Shown here piece after piece: positions 46,896-58,800 of a stretch of 64,000 nt of DNA (position 1 is its first letter; every line of letters starts with the position of its first letter). The stretch covers positions 248,001 to 312,000 of the forward strand of contig NZ_JAMTCO010000003.1 in assembly GCF_024171925.1 (NCBI RefSeq), read 5' to 3'. A program made the translations under genes and the position numbers. Source of the stretch: Actinokineospora diospyrosa (GTDB taxonomy: Bacteria; Actinomycetota; Actinomycetes; Mycobacteriales; Pseudonocardiaceae). The notes under the pieces are model-generated. The model ran no database searches. It was not told the DNA's origin and saw nothing but the letters and a program-made list of their open reading frames with translations.

Positions 46896-49800
46896 GTGAC
46901 TGACGAGAAGAAGTATCTGGAATACCTCAAGCGCCTCACCGCCGACCTGCGCCAGGCCCGCCGCCGCTTGCGGGTGGCCGAGGACCGGCCGCACGAGCCG
47001 ATCGCGATCGTGGGCATGGCCTGCCGCTACCCGGGTGGGATTGCCTCGCCCGAGCAGCTGTGGGAGCTGGTCGCGCAGGGTCGCGACGGGGTGTCCCCGT
47101 TCCCCGTCGACCGGGGCTGGGACGTCGTGTTCGACGACGACCCCGACGCCCCGGGGACCAGCTACGCGCGCGAGGGCGGGTTCGTCCACACCGCCGCCGA
47201 GTTCGACGCCACCCTGTTCGGGATCTCCCCGCGCGAGGCCGTCGCGATGGACCCGCAGCAGCGCATCCTGCTGGAAACCGCCTGGGAGGCGGTAGAGCGC
47301 GCCGGGTTCGACCCGCTGTCGTTGCGCGGTAGCCGTACCGGCGTGTTCATCGGTTCGTCGTCTTCTGCTTACGGTGCAGGTCTTCGCGAGTTGCCGCCAG
47401 GCGCGGAGGGGCACCTGCTCACCGGCAACGCCCCTAGCGTCGTGTCCGGTCGCGTCGCCTACACGCTGGGCCTGGAAGGGCCTGCGGTCACCGTTGACAC
47501 TGCCTGTTCCAGCAGCCTCGTCGCACTCCACCTAGCCGTTCAAGCGCTACGGGCCGGCGAATGCGACATGGCGCTAACCGGCGGCGTTACCGTCATGACC
47601 ACCCCCGGCATTTTCACTGAGTTCAGCCGTCAGAAGGGTCTTGCCGCTGACGGGCGTTGCAAGGCATTCGCCGCCGCTGCGGACGGCACCGGTTGGGCTG
47701 AGGGTGCTGGCGTCCTCGTTGTCGAACGCCTAGCCGATGCCAAGGCTCGCGGCCACCGCGTCCTCGCCGTCGTGCGCGGCACCGCCGTTAACTCTGACGG
47801 CGCCTCCAACGGTCTCACCGCACCCAACGGGCCCTCTCAGGAACGGGTCATCCGTGCTGCCCTCGCCAACGCCCGCCTCACCCCGGCCGACGTTGACGCG
47901 GTAGAGGCGCACGGCACCGGCACCACGCTCGGTGACCCCATCGAGGCCCAGGCCCTGTTGGCCACCTACGGGCAGGATCGCGAACTACCGCTGCTTCTCG
48001 GCTCTATCAAGTCCAACCTCGGCCACTCCCAGGCCGCTGCCGGTGCTGCCGGGATCATCAAGGTCGTCCAAGCGCTCCAGCACGAACTGCTCCCTAAGAC
48101 CCTGCACGTGGACACGCCCACTCCGCACGTCGATTGGGCGGCGGGCGCGGTAGAGCTCTTGACCGAGCCCACCCCGTGGCCGCGTGACGCTGAGCGTCCG
48201 CGTCGCGCTGGGGTGTCCTCGTTCAGCGTTAGTGGGACCAACGCGCACATCGTCATCGAGGAAGCCGACCCGCACGAGCCCGTCGAGCCGGTAGCGCCGC
48301 CTGCTGTTCTGGCATGGCCGGTGGCCGCCCGCACTGGGGATGCCCTGCGTGCAGCAGCCGCTGCCCTGTCGACTGTCGAGGCCCAACCGGTTGACGTGGC
48401 CTGGTCGCTGGTTACCGGGCGGGCAGCACTGGAGCACCGAGCCGTCGTCGTCGGTAGCACTACCGAGGAACTACGGGCTGGGCTAGCGGCGGTTGAGCGT
48501 GGCGAGTCGGCTGTCAACGTCGTCTCTGGGGTGGCCCGGTCGGACGCGACACCGGTGTTCGTGTTCCCCGGGCAGGGCTCACAGTGGGTCGGTATGGCTA
48601 CCGGGCTGCTGGAGACCTCCCCGGTGTTCGCCGCGCGCATGGTCGAGTGCGCTGACGCCCTGTCGCAGTACGTCGACTGGTCGCTGCTTGATGTCGTTCG
48701 CCGTGGCGAGTTCGACCGGGTTGATGTCGTGCAGCCTGTGCTGTGGGCGGTGATGGTGTCGCTGGCCGAGCTGTGGGGCTCGGTCGGGGTGACGCCTGCC
48801 GCGGTGATCGGCCACTCGCAGGGAGAGATCGCTGCGGCTGTGGTCGCGGGAGCGCTGAGCCTTGAAGCTGGCGCGCGCGTAGTGGCACTTAGGAGCCGGG
48901 CGATCGCCGAGGTTCTTGGCGGTACCGGCGGAATGGTGTCGTTGGCGCTACCGCACGATGAGGCGGCAGCCCTGATTGAGCGGTGGCCGGGCCTGTCGGT
49001 CGCCGCGGTGAATGGCCCGCAGTCCACTGTGGTGTCCGGTGACGTCGCCGCGCTGGATGAGCTGTTAGCGCTGTCCGAGGAGTCGGGGGTGCGAGCGCGG
49101 CGGGTGCCGGTCGACTACGCCTCACACTCCGCACATGTAGAGCGGCTCCGCGATCGTCTTGACCTGCCTGACCTCGCACCGCGATCCGCTCAAGTGCCGT
49201 TCTACTCGGCTGTCACCGGCAACGTGATCGACACTGCTGAGCTCGACGCGGACTATTGGTATCGCAACCTTCGCGAGACCGTGCGGTTCGACCAGGCCAC
49301 TTCGGCCGCGCTCGCTGCCGGGCACACCGTGTTCATCGAGGTCAGCGCACACCCCGTGCTCACCGTGGGGCTCCAAGAGACGCTGGAGCAGGCGGGCACG
49401 GGCACCGCGCTGGCCACCCTGAGGCGGGACGAGGGCGACCTGCGCAGGTGGCTCACCGCAGTCGCTGAGGCACACGTTGCCGGGGTACGGGTCGACTGGT
49501 CGGTTCTCGCGGCTGGTGGGGCCTGGGTAGACCTACCGACGTACCAGTTCCAGAGGCAGCACTATTGGCTGGCTGCGCCCATTGTCGCTGCCGAGTCGTG
49601 GCGGTACCGGGTCGACTGGCAGCCTCTTCCACTCGGTTCGGGCGCAGTTGGCACTTGGGCTGTCGTACGGACAGAGAGCGTTGACGGGCAGTGGTGCCTT
49701 GACGCTCTAGCCGCAAGAGGCGTCGAGCCTGTTGAGATCGTCCTTGCGGATGACGACCTTGACCGGTGGTCGCTGGCCGAGCGCATGCGCGAGGTCGGCT

Positions 49801-52800
49801 ATCCGGACGGGGTTGTGTCCCTGCTGGCCTTCGACGACCGGCCCCACATCGACGACGAGGCCGTCACAGTGGGCGTCGGCGGGACACTCACGCTTGTACA
49901 GGCGCTCGGGGATGCCGGGGTCACCGCACCGTTGTGGTGCGTCACGCAGGGGCTGGATAACCCGGTACAGGTGCAGGTGTGGGGGCTTGGGCGAGTCGCT
50001 GCTCTAGAGGTGCCATCGCAGTGGGGTGGGCTGATCGACCTGCCTCCGGGCGGTGATCCTGCCGCTGTCGTAGCCATGTTGGGCGGCGACGAGGACCAGG
50101 TGGTGGTTCGCGCCGATGGCGTCTTCGGGCGGCGCTTGGAGCGGGCACCTGAACCCCGGACCGCAACACCGTTGACGCTGTCGGGCCCCGTTCTAGTCAC
50201 CGGTGGCACGGGGGCCCTGGGCGCCGCTGTTGCGCGGTGGTTGGTCGGCAGAGGTGCCTCGGTTGTCTTGGCCAGCCGTCGCGGACTAGACGCGCCTGGT
50301 GCGGCAGAGCTGTCGGCAGAGTTGGGCGCGACCGTCGTTGCATGCGACGTAGCTGACCGGGCCTCCGTGGAAGCCGTGTTGGCGGCGCATCCGGTGGTCG
50401 GCGTTGTGCATGCCGCCGGCGTGGACCACTCAGTGCCCCTGGACGAGACTGACGTCGCCGAGTTCGCTGAAGGACTCCGGGCGAAGGTCCTCGGCGCTGC
50501 ACACCTGGATGAACTGCTGGGTGATGCCGAGATCTTCGTCCTGTTCTCCTCTATCGCCGGTGTCTGGGGTAGTGGCAACCAGGCCTCTTACGCCGCCGCC
50601 AACGCCTACCTCGACGCCCTCGCTGAGTCCCGGCGTGCGCGCGGGCTTCAGGCGACCTCTATCGCCTGGGGGGCCTGGGCAGACGCCGGTATGGCGACTC
50701 GAGGCGGGGCGGGCGAATTCCTACGGCGGCGTGGGATCAACCCCATGTCGCCCCAGCGGTGCTTGGCAGGCCTAGCCGCCGCAGTCGACGCCGGTGAGAC
50801 CGCCGTGACGATCGCCGACATCGACTGGACCCGGTTCGTCCCGACCTTCACGACGTCGCGTCCTAGCCCACTGCTCGCTGCGTTCGCTCCGGACGTCGTA
50901 GTGGCGTCCGACGTTCCTGAGGTCTCCGCGCTGGTGGGCGCGCTAGCTGACCGCACGTCTGCTGAGCGGCGACGGATCGTCCTCGACGCCGTACGCCGCG
51001 AGACCGCCGTTGTCCTCGGCTACACGGACCCTGTTGACTCCGACCGCCCCTTCAAGGACCTAGGCGTGGACTCGGTCACCGCCGTAGAGGTCCGCAACCG
51101 CCTCACTACGGTCGCAGGGGTCCGGCTTCCTGCCACCGTCGTCTTCGACTACCCGAACCCGGTAGCCCTAGCGGACCACCTCCTCGGGGAGCTCCTACCC
51201 GAGGACGCTGGATCTACCGACCTACCTGTGGCTTCCGTCGGCACCACCTCAGGCAGCATCGCCATCGTCGGGATGAGCTGCCGCTTCCCCGGCGGGGTCA
51301 ACAGCCCGGAAGCGCTGTGGCAGCTGGTCCGCGACGAGGTCGACGGCGTTTCGGTGTTCCCGACCGATCGCGGATGGGACCTGGGGCGCGCTGACGGGGC
51401 ATACGCGCCCGAAGGCGGCTTCCTCTACGACGCCACCACATTCGACGCCGACCTGTTCGGGATCTCCCCACGCGAAGCCGCGTCGATGGACCCGCAGCAA
51501 CGCGTGCTCCTAGAAGCCGCGTGGGAAGTTCTGGAACGGTCCAAGATCGACCCGTATTCGCTGCGAGGCACCGACACCGGCGTGTTCGTCGGTGCCTCGG
51601 CCTCCGGGTACGGCGTCGGGATGAACACCTCGAGCGGCTCAGAAGGCCACTACCTGACCGGCACCTCCAGCAGTGTCATGTCCGGGCGGCTCGCGTACAC
51701 CTTCGGCCTGGAAGGACCCGCCGTCACCATCGACACGGCGTGCTCCTCGAGCCTGGTCGCGTTGCACCTGGCGATGCGCGCGCTGGCCGCGGGCGAATGC
51801 GGGATGGCCCTCGTCGCGGGTGTGGCGGTGATGACCAGCTCGGACATCTTCGCCGAGTTCAGCCGCCAGAACGGCCTCGCGGGCGACGGGCGGTGCAAAT
51901 CGTTCGCCGGGGCCGCTGACGGGACCGGCTGGGGCGAGGGCGTCGGCGCGCTGCTGGTCATGCCGCTCGACGAGGCCGTCCGGCAGGGCCGCGACGTGCT
52001 CGCCGTGGTGCGCGGTTCGGCGGTCAACTCCGATGGCGCGTCGAACGGGTTGACGGCGCCGAACGGGCCGTCGCAGCAACGGGTCATCCGCGCCGCGCTG
52101 GCCGACGCGCGACTCCGGGCGACCGATGTGGACGTTGTCGAGGGACACGGCACGGGCACCCGCCTCGGTGACCCGATCGAGGCGCAGGCGCTGCTGGCCA
52201 CCTACGGCCAGGAGCGGGAGACGCCGTTGTGGCTGGGGTCGCTGAAGTCCAACATCGGGCACACGCAGGCCGCGTCCGGCATGGCCGGGATCATGAAGAT
52301 GGTCATGGCCATGCGCCACGGCCACCTGCCCAAGACCCTCCACGTCGACGAGCCCACCCCGCACGTCGACTGGACCGCGGGCTCGGTCTCGCTGCTGACC
52401 GACGCGCGGCCGTGGCCGGACCTGGACCGCCCCCGCCGCGCCGGGATCTCCGCGTTCGGCGTCAGCGGGACCAACGCGCACGTCATCCTCGAGCAGGCCC
52501 CGGCCGCGCTCGACCGCCCGCCGCGCCCGGCCGCGGTGGTGCCGTGGGTGTTCTCCGGCAAGACCGAACCGGCTCTCGACGCGCAGCTCGACGCCACGCC
52601 CGCTGGAGCGCCCGCCGACATCGCGCACACCCTGGCGGTCGGTCGGGCCAGCCTCGCGCACCGGGCCGTGCTCCTGGATCACCAGACCATCGCGCGGGGC
52701 GTCGCCGAGCCGCGCAGGCTCGGGTACCTGTTCACCGGGCAGGGCTCTCAGCGCGCGGGCATGGGGGAGCACCTGCGGGAAGCGTTCCCCGTGTTCGCCG

Positions 52801-55800
52801 AGACCTACGACGCCGTCGTCGCCAAGGTTCCCTTCGGCGACGACCTCGGTGAGACCGGCAACGCCCAGCCCGCCCTGTTCGCGCTGCAGGTCGCGATGTT
52901 CCGGCTGCTGGAGTCCTGGGGCCTGGCGCCGGACGTCCTCATCGGGCACTCCATCGGCGAACTCGCCGCTGCCCACGTCGCGGGCGTCCTCTCCCTGGAT
53001 GACGCGTGCACCCTCGTCGCCGCCCGCGCCCGCCTCATGCAGGCGATCCAGAACGACGGCGCCATGCTCGCCATCGAGGCCGCCGAAGACGAGGTCGAGC
53101 TGCCCGGGGGCGTCGACCTCGCTGCGGTGAACTCGGATCGTTCGATTGTCGTATCCGGGGATCGTAGGACTGTTGAACAGTTCAAACGTGGGATTGTCGA
53201 ACAAGGCCGCAGGACCACCCTGCTGCGGGTCTCGCACGCCTTCCACTCGCACCACATGGACCAGATGCTCGACGCGTTCGCCGAGGTCGCCCGCGGTCTG
53301 ACCTACCACGAGCCGGTGATCCGGATCGTGCCGACGGCGACCGGCCGGGTGGACAGCCCCGAGTACTGGGTCCGCCAGGTCCGCGACACCGTCCGCTTCG
53401 CCGAGGCGGTTGCCGGACAGGACGCCGACTTCCTCGAACTCGGCCCGGACGGCGTCCTCAGCGCGCTCGTCGACGGCGCCGCCTTCCCGCTGCTGCGCGC
53501 GGGCAAGCCCGAGACCGACACCGCGGTCCACGCCGTCGCCGGGGTCTGGGTCCGCGGCGCCAAGGTCGCCTGGGCGAGCGTCATCGACGGCGGCGCACCC
53601 ATCGACCTGCCCACCTACCCCTTCCAGCGGCAGCGGTTCTGGCTGGACACCTTCCCCGCGCCCCCCGCTGCTACCGAGGACGAGCACGCCTTCTGGGCGG
53701 CCGTCGACCAGGGCGACGTCCAGGCCCTCGCCACCAGCCTGGACCTGGACCAGGCCACCCTCGACGCCGTCCTCCCCGCGCTCACGACCTGGCGCAGGAC
53801 CCGCACCGATCGCTCCACAGCGGACTCATGGCGGTACCGGGCCACCTGGACCCCGCTCCCCGACCCCGATCGGGCACCGCTCGGCACCTGGCTCGCGGTC
53901 GCTTGCCCGCCGGACATCCACGACGCGCTGCGCGCTCACGGTGCGGAGGTCGTCGAACTCGCCCTCACCGGCACCGAGACCGACCGCTGGAACCTCGCCC
54001 AACACCTCCTGGGCACCTACGACGGCGTAGTCACCGCGGCCCTTCCCGGTCGCCACCCCGAATACCCGGACCTCCCCACCGCCGTCGCCCTTCCCGTGCT
54101 GCTCCTCCAAGCCCTCGGCGACGCAGGCAGCACAGCTCCCCTGTGGTGCCTCACCCGCGGCGCCCAGTCCACCGGCCGTAGCGACCGCCCAGCGGACCCT
54201 GATCAAGCAGCCCTCTGGGGCATGGGCCGGGTCGCGGCCTTGGAGTTCCCCGCCCGCTGGGGTGGCCTGATCGACCTCCCCGAAACTCTCGACTCGCGCG
54301 CGGCCCAACGTCTCGCCGCCGCTCTCACCGGCGCCGAAGACCAGGTCGCCATCCGCCCCTCGGGCAGCTACGGCCGTCGCATCACTCGCGCCACGAGCAG
54401 TTCGGCGGTATCCGAGGTAGCTGCGGGACGAAGTGGCTGGCTGGCAGAGGGGACTGTCCTGATCACGGGTGGCACTGGAGCGCTTGCCGCTCGTGCCGCA
54501 GAGCTCGTCCTCGATCGCGGCGCCGAGCACCTCCTGCTCCTCAGTCGCAGCGGGCCTGACGCACCGCGCGCGCAAGAACTGTTGGCCCGCTATGGCGATC
54601 GAGTCTCCATTGTGGCCGCTGACATCGCGGACCGAGATGCCCTGGCAGACGCCATCACGGGGCATGACATCACCGCCGCCTTCCACACTGCGGGCGTGGT
54701 CGAGTCCGTTCCACTGGCGGAGACAGGGTTAGGCGAGTTCGCTGATGTGCTGCGAGCCAAGGTAACCGGAGCTAAGAACCTCCACGAACTCCTGCCGCAC
54801 GCCCATCTGGTCCTGTTCTCTTCGATCGCCGCCACCTGGGGTAGCGGTAACCAAGCCGCCTACTCCGCCGCCAACGCCTACCTCGATGGGCTTGCCGAGC
54901 ACCGGCGTGCCCGCGATCTGCCCGTCACCTCTGTCGCATGGGGACCGTGGGCGGGGGACGGGATGCTGGTCAGCGAGGACGCCGAGGAGTACCTGCTCCG
55001 GCGCGGCCTCGCCGCGATGGATCCCGCGTTGGCGACCGCCGCGTTGGCCAAGGCGCTGGACAACGGGGACACGACCGTCACCGTGGCGGATGTCGACTGG
55101 TCGCGGTTCACCGCCGCGTTCACCACATCCCGCCCGAGCCCGCTGCTCGCCGACTTCGCCGAACCGGTGCCAATCCCGGAGCAGCGACCCGTCGACCTCG
55201 GTGACCTCCTGACTCTGGTCCGTGCCAGCGCGGCCGCGGTTCTCGGCCACAGCGACCCCGAGGCGATCGAGCCCGGCAGGCCGTTCAACGACCTCGGGTT
55301 CGACTCGCTGACCGCCGTCGAGCTGCGCGATCGCCTTGTCAGCGCCACCGGTCTGCCGCTGCCCGCGACCCTCGTCTTCGACTACCCGACCGCGCGCGCA
55401 CTCGCCGATCACCTCGCGGGGGACTTGCGCGCACCCGAGGACATCGCCGCAGGCGCTGACCCCAACGAGCCGATCGCGATCATCGGGATGGCCTGCCGCT
55501 ACCCGGGAGGCGTCAGGTCGCCTGAAGACCTCTGGGAGCTCGTGCGCTCCGGCGGCGACGGCATGGGCGCCTTCCCCACCGACCGCGGCTGGTGGCTCGA
55601 CGGGCTCTACGACCCGGATCCCGACAACCCCGCGTCCTCGCACGCCCACGAAGGCGGTTTCCTCTACGACGTCGCCGACTTCGACGCCGCACTCTTCGGG
55701 GTGTCACCGCGCGAGGCCATGGCGATGGACCCGCAGCAGCGTCTCCTGCTGGAGACATCCTGGGAGGCCTTCGAGCACGCGGGAATCAACCCGCTGTCGC

Positions 55801-58800
55801 TGAACGGCTCCAGTACGGGTGTGTTCGCGGGAACCAACAGCCACGACTACCTGTCGTTGCTCGCTGACGCCCCCGAGGGGAGCGAGGGCTACCTCGCCAC
55901 CGGCAGCTCCGCCAGCGTGATCTCCGGTCGAGTCGCCTACACGTTCGGGCTGGAAGGCCCGGCGGTCACTGTGGACACTGCCTGCTCTTCCAGCCTCGTC
56001 GCACTGCACATGGCGGTCCGAGCGTTGCGCGGTGGCGAGTGCACGATGGCTGTCGCCGGCGGTGTCGTAGTCATGTCGACGCCCGGCGTGTTCACCGAGT
56101 TCTCCCGCCAGAACGGCGTCGCGCCCGATGGCCGCTGCAAGTCGTACGCTGACGCCGCTGACGGAACCGGCTGGGGTGAAGGCGTCGGTGTCCTGGTCGT
56201 CGAGCGCCTCTCCGATGCCCGCCGCAACGGCCACCGGGTGCTCGCCGTCGTGCGTGGCACGGCCGTCAACTCCGACGGCGCGTCCAACGGGCTGACCGCC
56301 CCGAACGGCCCTTCGCAGCAGCGGGTCATCCGCGCTGCCCTCGCCGACGCCGGACTAACGACGTCCGATGTGGACGTCGTCGAGGGGCACGGAACGGGGA
56401 CCAGGCTCGGCGACCCGATCGAGGCGCAAGCGTTGCTGGCCACCTACGGCCAGGACCGTGAGACTCCACTGTGGCTGGGATCGGTGAAGTCCAACATCGG
56501 CCACACCCAGGCCGCCTCCGGTGTCGCCGGTGTGATCAAGGTCGTCCAGGCCATGCGGCACGGCCTCTTGCCGCGGACCCTGCACGTCGACGCCCCCACC
56601 AGCCACGTCGACTGGAACGCGGGCGCTGTCCGGCTGCTCACCGAGTCGCGGCCGTGGTCCGCTGACCGCCCGCGCCGTGCTGGTGTGTCCTCGTTCGGCG
56701 TCAGTGGGACGAACGCCCACATCGTCCTGGAATCCGTGGCCGACTCCGAGCAGGCCGCACCGGTCGACCGCCCGGTCGTGCCGTGGGTGCTGTCAGCTGA
56801 CACCGCGCAGGCGCTACGCGAACAGGCCGAGAATCTGTCCACTGTGGAAGTCAACCCGGTGGACACGGCGTGGACGCTCGCCACCGCTCGCGCATCACTT
56901 TCACACCGGGCAGTGGTGTTTGGCAACGAAGGACTCGCCGCCCTGGCAACCGGCCGGGAGACCATCGGCACCGGAACCTCTGCCGCGCTCGTCTTCGTTT
57001 TCCCCGGCCAGGGCTCTCAGTGGGTCGGCATGGCCGTAGACCTTCTCGACGAGCCGGTGTTCCGCGGCCGGATCGAGGAGTGCGAGCGCGCCCTCGCCCC
57101 ACACGTGGACTGGTCGTTGCTCGACGTGCTGCGCGGTGGCGACCTGGAGCGGGTTGAGGTCGTGCAACCGGTGCTGTGGGCGGTGATGGTCTCGCTCGCG
57201 TCCCTGTGGACCGCGGTCGGTGTGCGGCCTGCTGCGGTGCTTGGTCACTCCCAAGGTGAGATCGCTGCCGCGGTGGTCGCGGGTGGGTTGACCTTGGAAG
57301 ACGGCGCCCGCGTGGTCGCGTTGCGCGCCAAGGCGATCGCCGAATTCTTGCGCCCCGAGACGACTCCGATCAGCGACACCCATCGTGAGTGGGCGGAGTA
57401 CTACGGACTCATTGATGGCGAAGGCGGCATGGTCTCCCTGGCCGCCTCGCACGCCGACGCCCAGAACCTGATCGCCTCGTGGCCTGCGTTGTCGATCGCC
57501 GCCGTCAACGGTCCACTGTCCACAGTGGTGTCCGGTGACCTCGCCGCGCTCGACGAACTGCTCGCCGTCTGCGCCGACTGCGACGTCCGCGCCAAACGCA
57601 TCCCCGTCGACTACGCCTCCCACTCCGCGCACGTCGAACGCGTGCGCGACCGGCTGCTGGCTGACCTCGCCCCGATCACCCCGGTGACCGGCACCATCCC
57701 CTTCCACTCCGCCGTCACCGCGGGCCAGGTCGACACCGCCACCCTCGACGCGAACTACTGGTACGACAACCTCCGCGACACCGTGCTGTTCGAGCAGGCC
57801 ACTACGAACCTGATCGACGCGGGTCGCACGGTTTTCCTCGAGGTCAGCGCCCACCCCGTGCTGACCGTCGGCATCCAGGAAACCCTCGACGCCACGGACA
57901 GCGCGGGCACCGTCCTGACCACCCTGCGCCGCGACGAGCCGGGCCGCTGGTTCACCGCGCTCGCCGAGGCCCACGTCGCCGGGATCGACGTCGACTGGGC
58001 CGAGGTCCTGCGCCACTGGGGCGGCCGGGTCGTCGACCTGCCCACCTACCCGTTCCAGCGCCAACGGTTCTGGCCCAAGCCCGTGACCAGCACCGATGTC
58101 GCCGCTGCCGGTCTCGCTGACGCGCGCCACCCGCTCCTCGGCGCCGCGGTCGCCCTCGCTGGCGATGACGGGACACTGTGGACGGGACGCCTGTCGCTGG
58201 CCACCCAGCCCTGGCTCGCCGACCACGCCGTCGCCGGTTCCGTACTGCTGCCCGGTACCGCGTTCGTCGATCTCGCCCTGCACGCGGGCGGCCACATCGA
58301 TGACCTGGCCCTCCGCACGCCGCTCGTCCTACCCGAGCGCGGCGCCGTCCAGCTCCAGGTCCGTGCCAACGGCAACACCCTGACAGTCCACTCGCGACCG
58401 GAGGCAGGTGGCGACTGGACCACCCACGCAACCGGCACCCTCAGCGACTCTGTCACTGAGCCGGTCCAGCTGCCCTGGCCGCCCACCGGCGAGCCTCTCG
58501 ACACCCAAGACTTCTACGCTTCCCTGGCTGAAGCTGGATATGCCTACGGCCCCACCTTCCGAGGACTCACCGCGGCCTGGAAGTCCGGCGACGACGTCTA
58601 CGCCGAGGTCGAACTCGGCGATGCGGGCAGCTTCGGCATCCACCCCGCGCTCCTGGACTCGGCCCTCCACGCGGCGTCCCTCGGCGGCCTCCTCGGCGGC
58701 GGCACCCTGTTGCCCTTCGCTTGGACCGGCGTCACCCTCCACGCCACCGGCGCGACCGCGCTACGTGTGCGGATCAGCCCGATCGGCGCCGACACGATCG

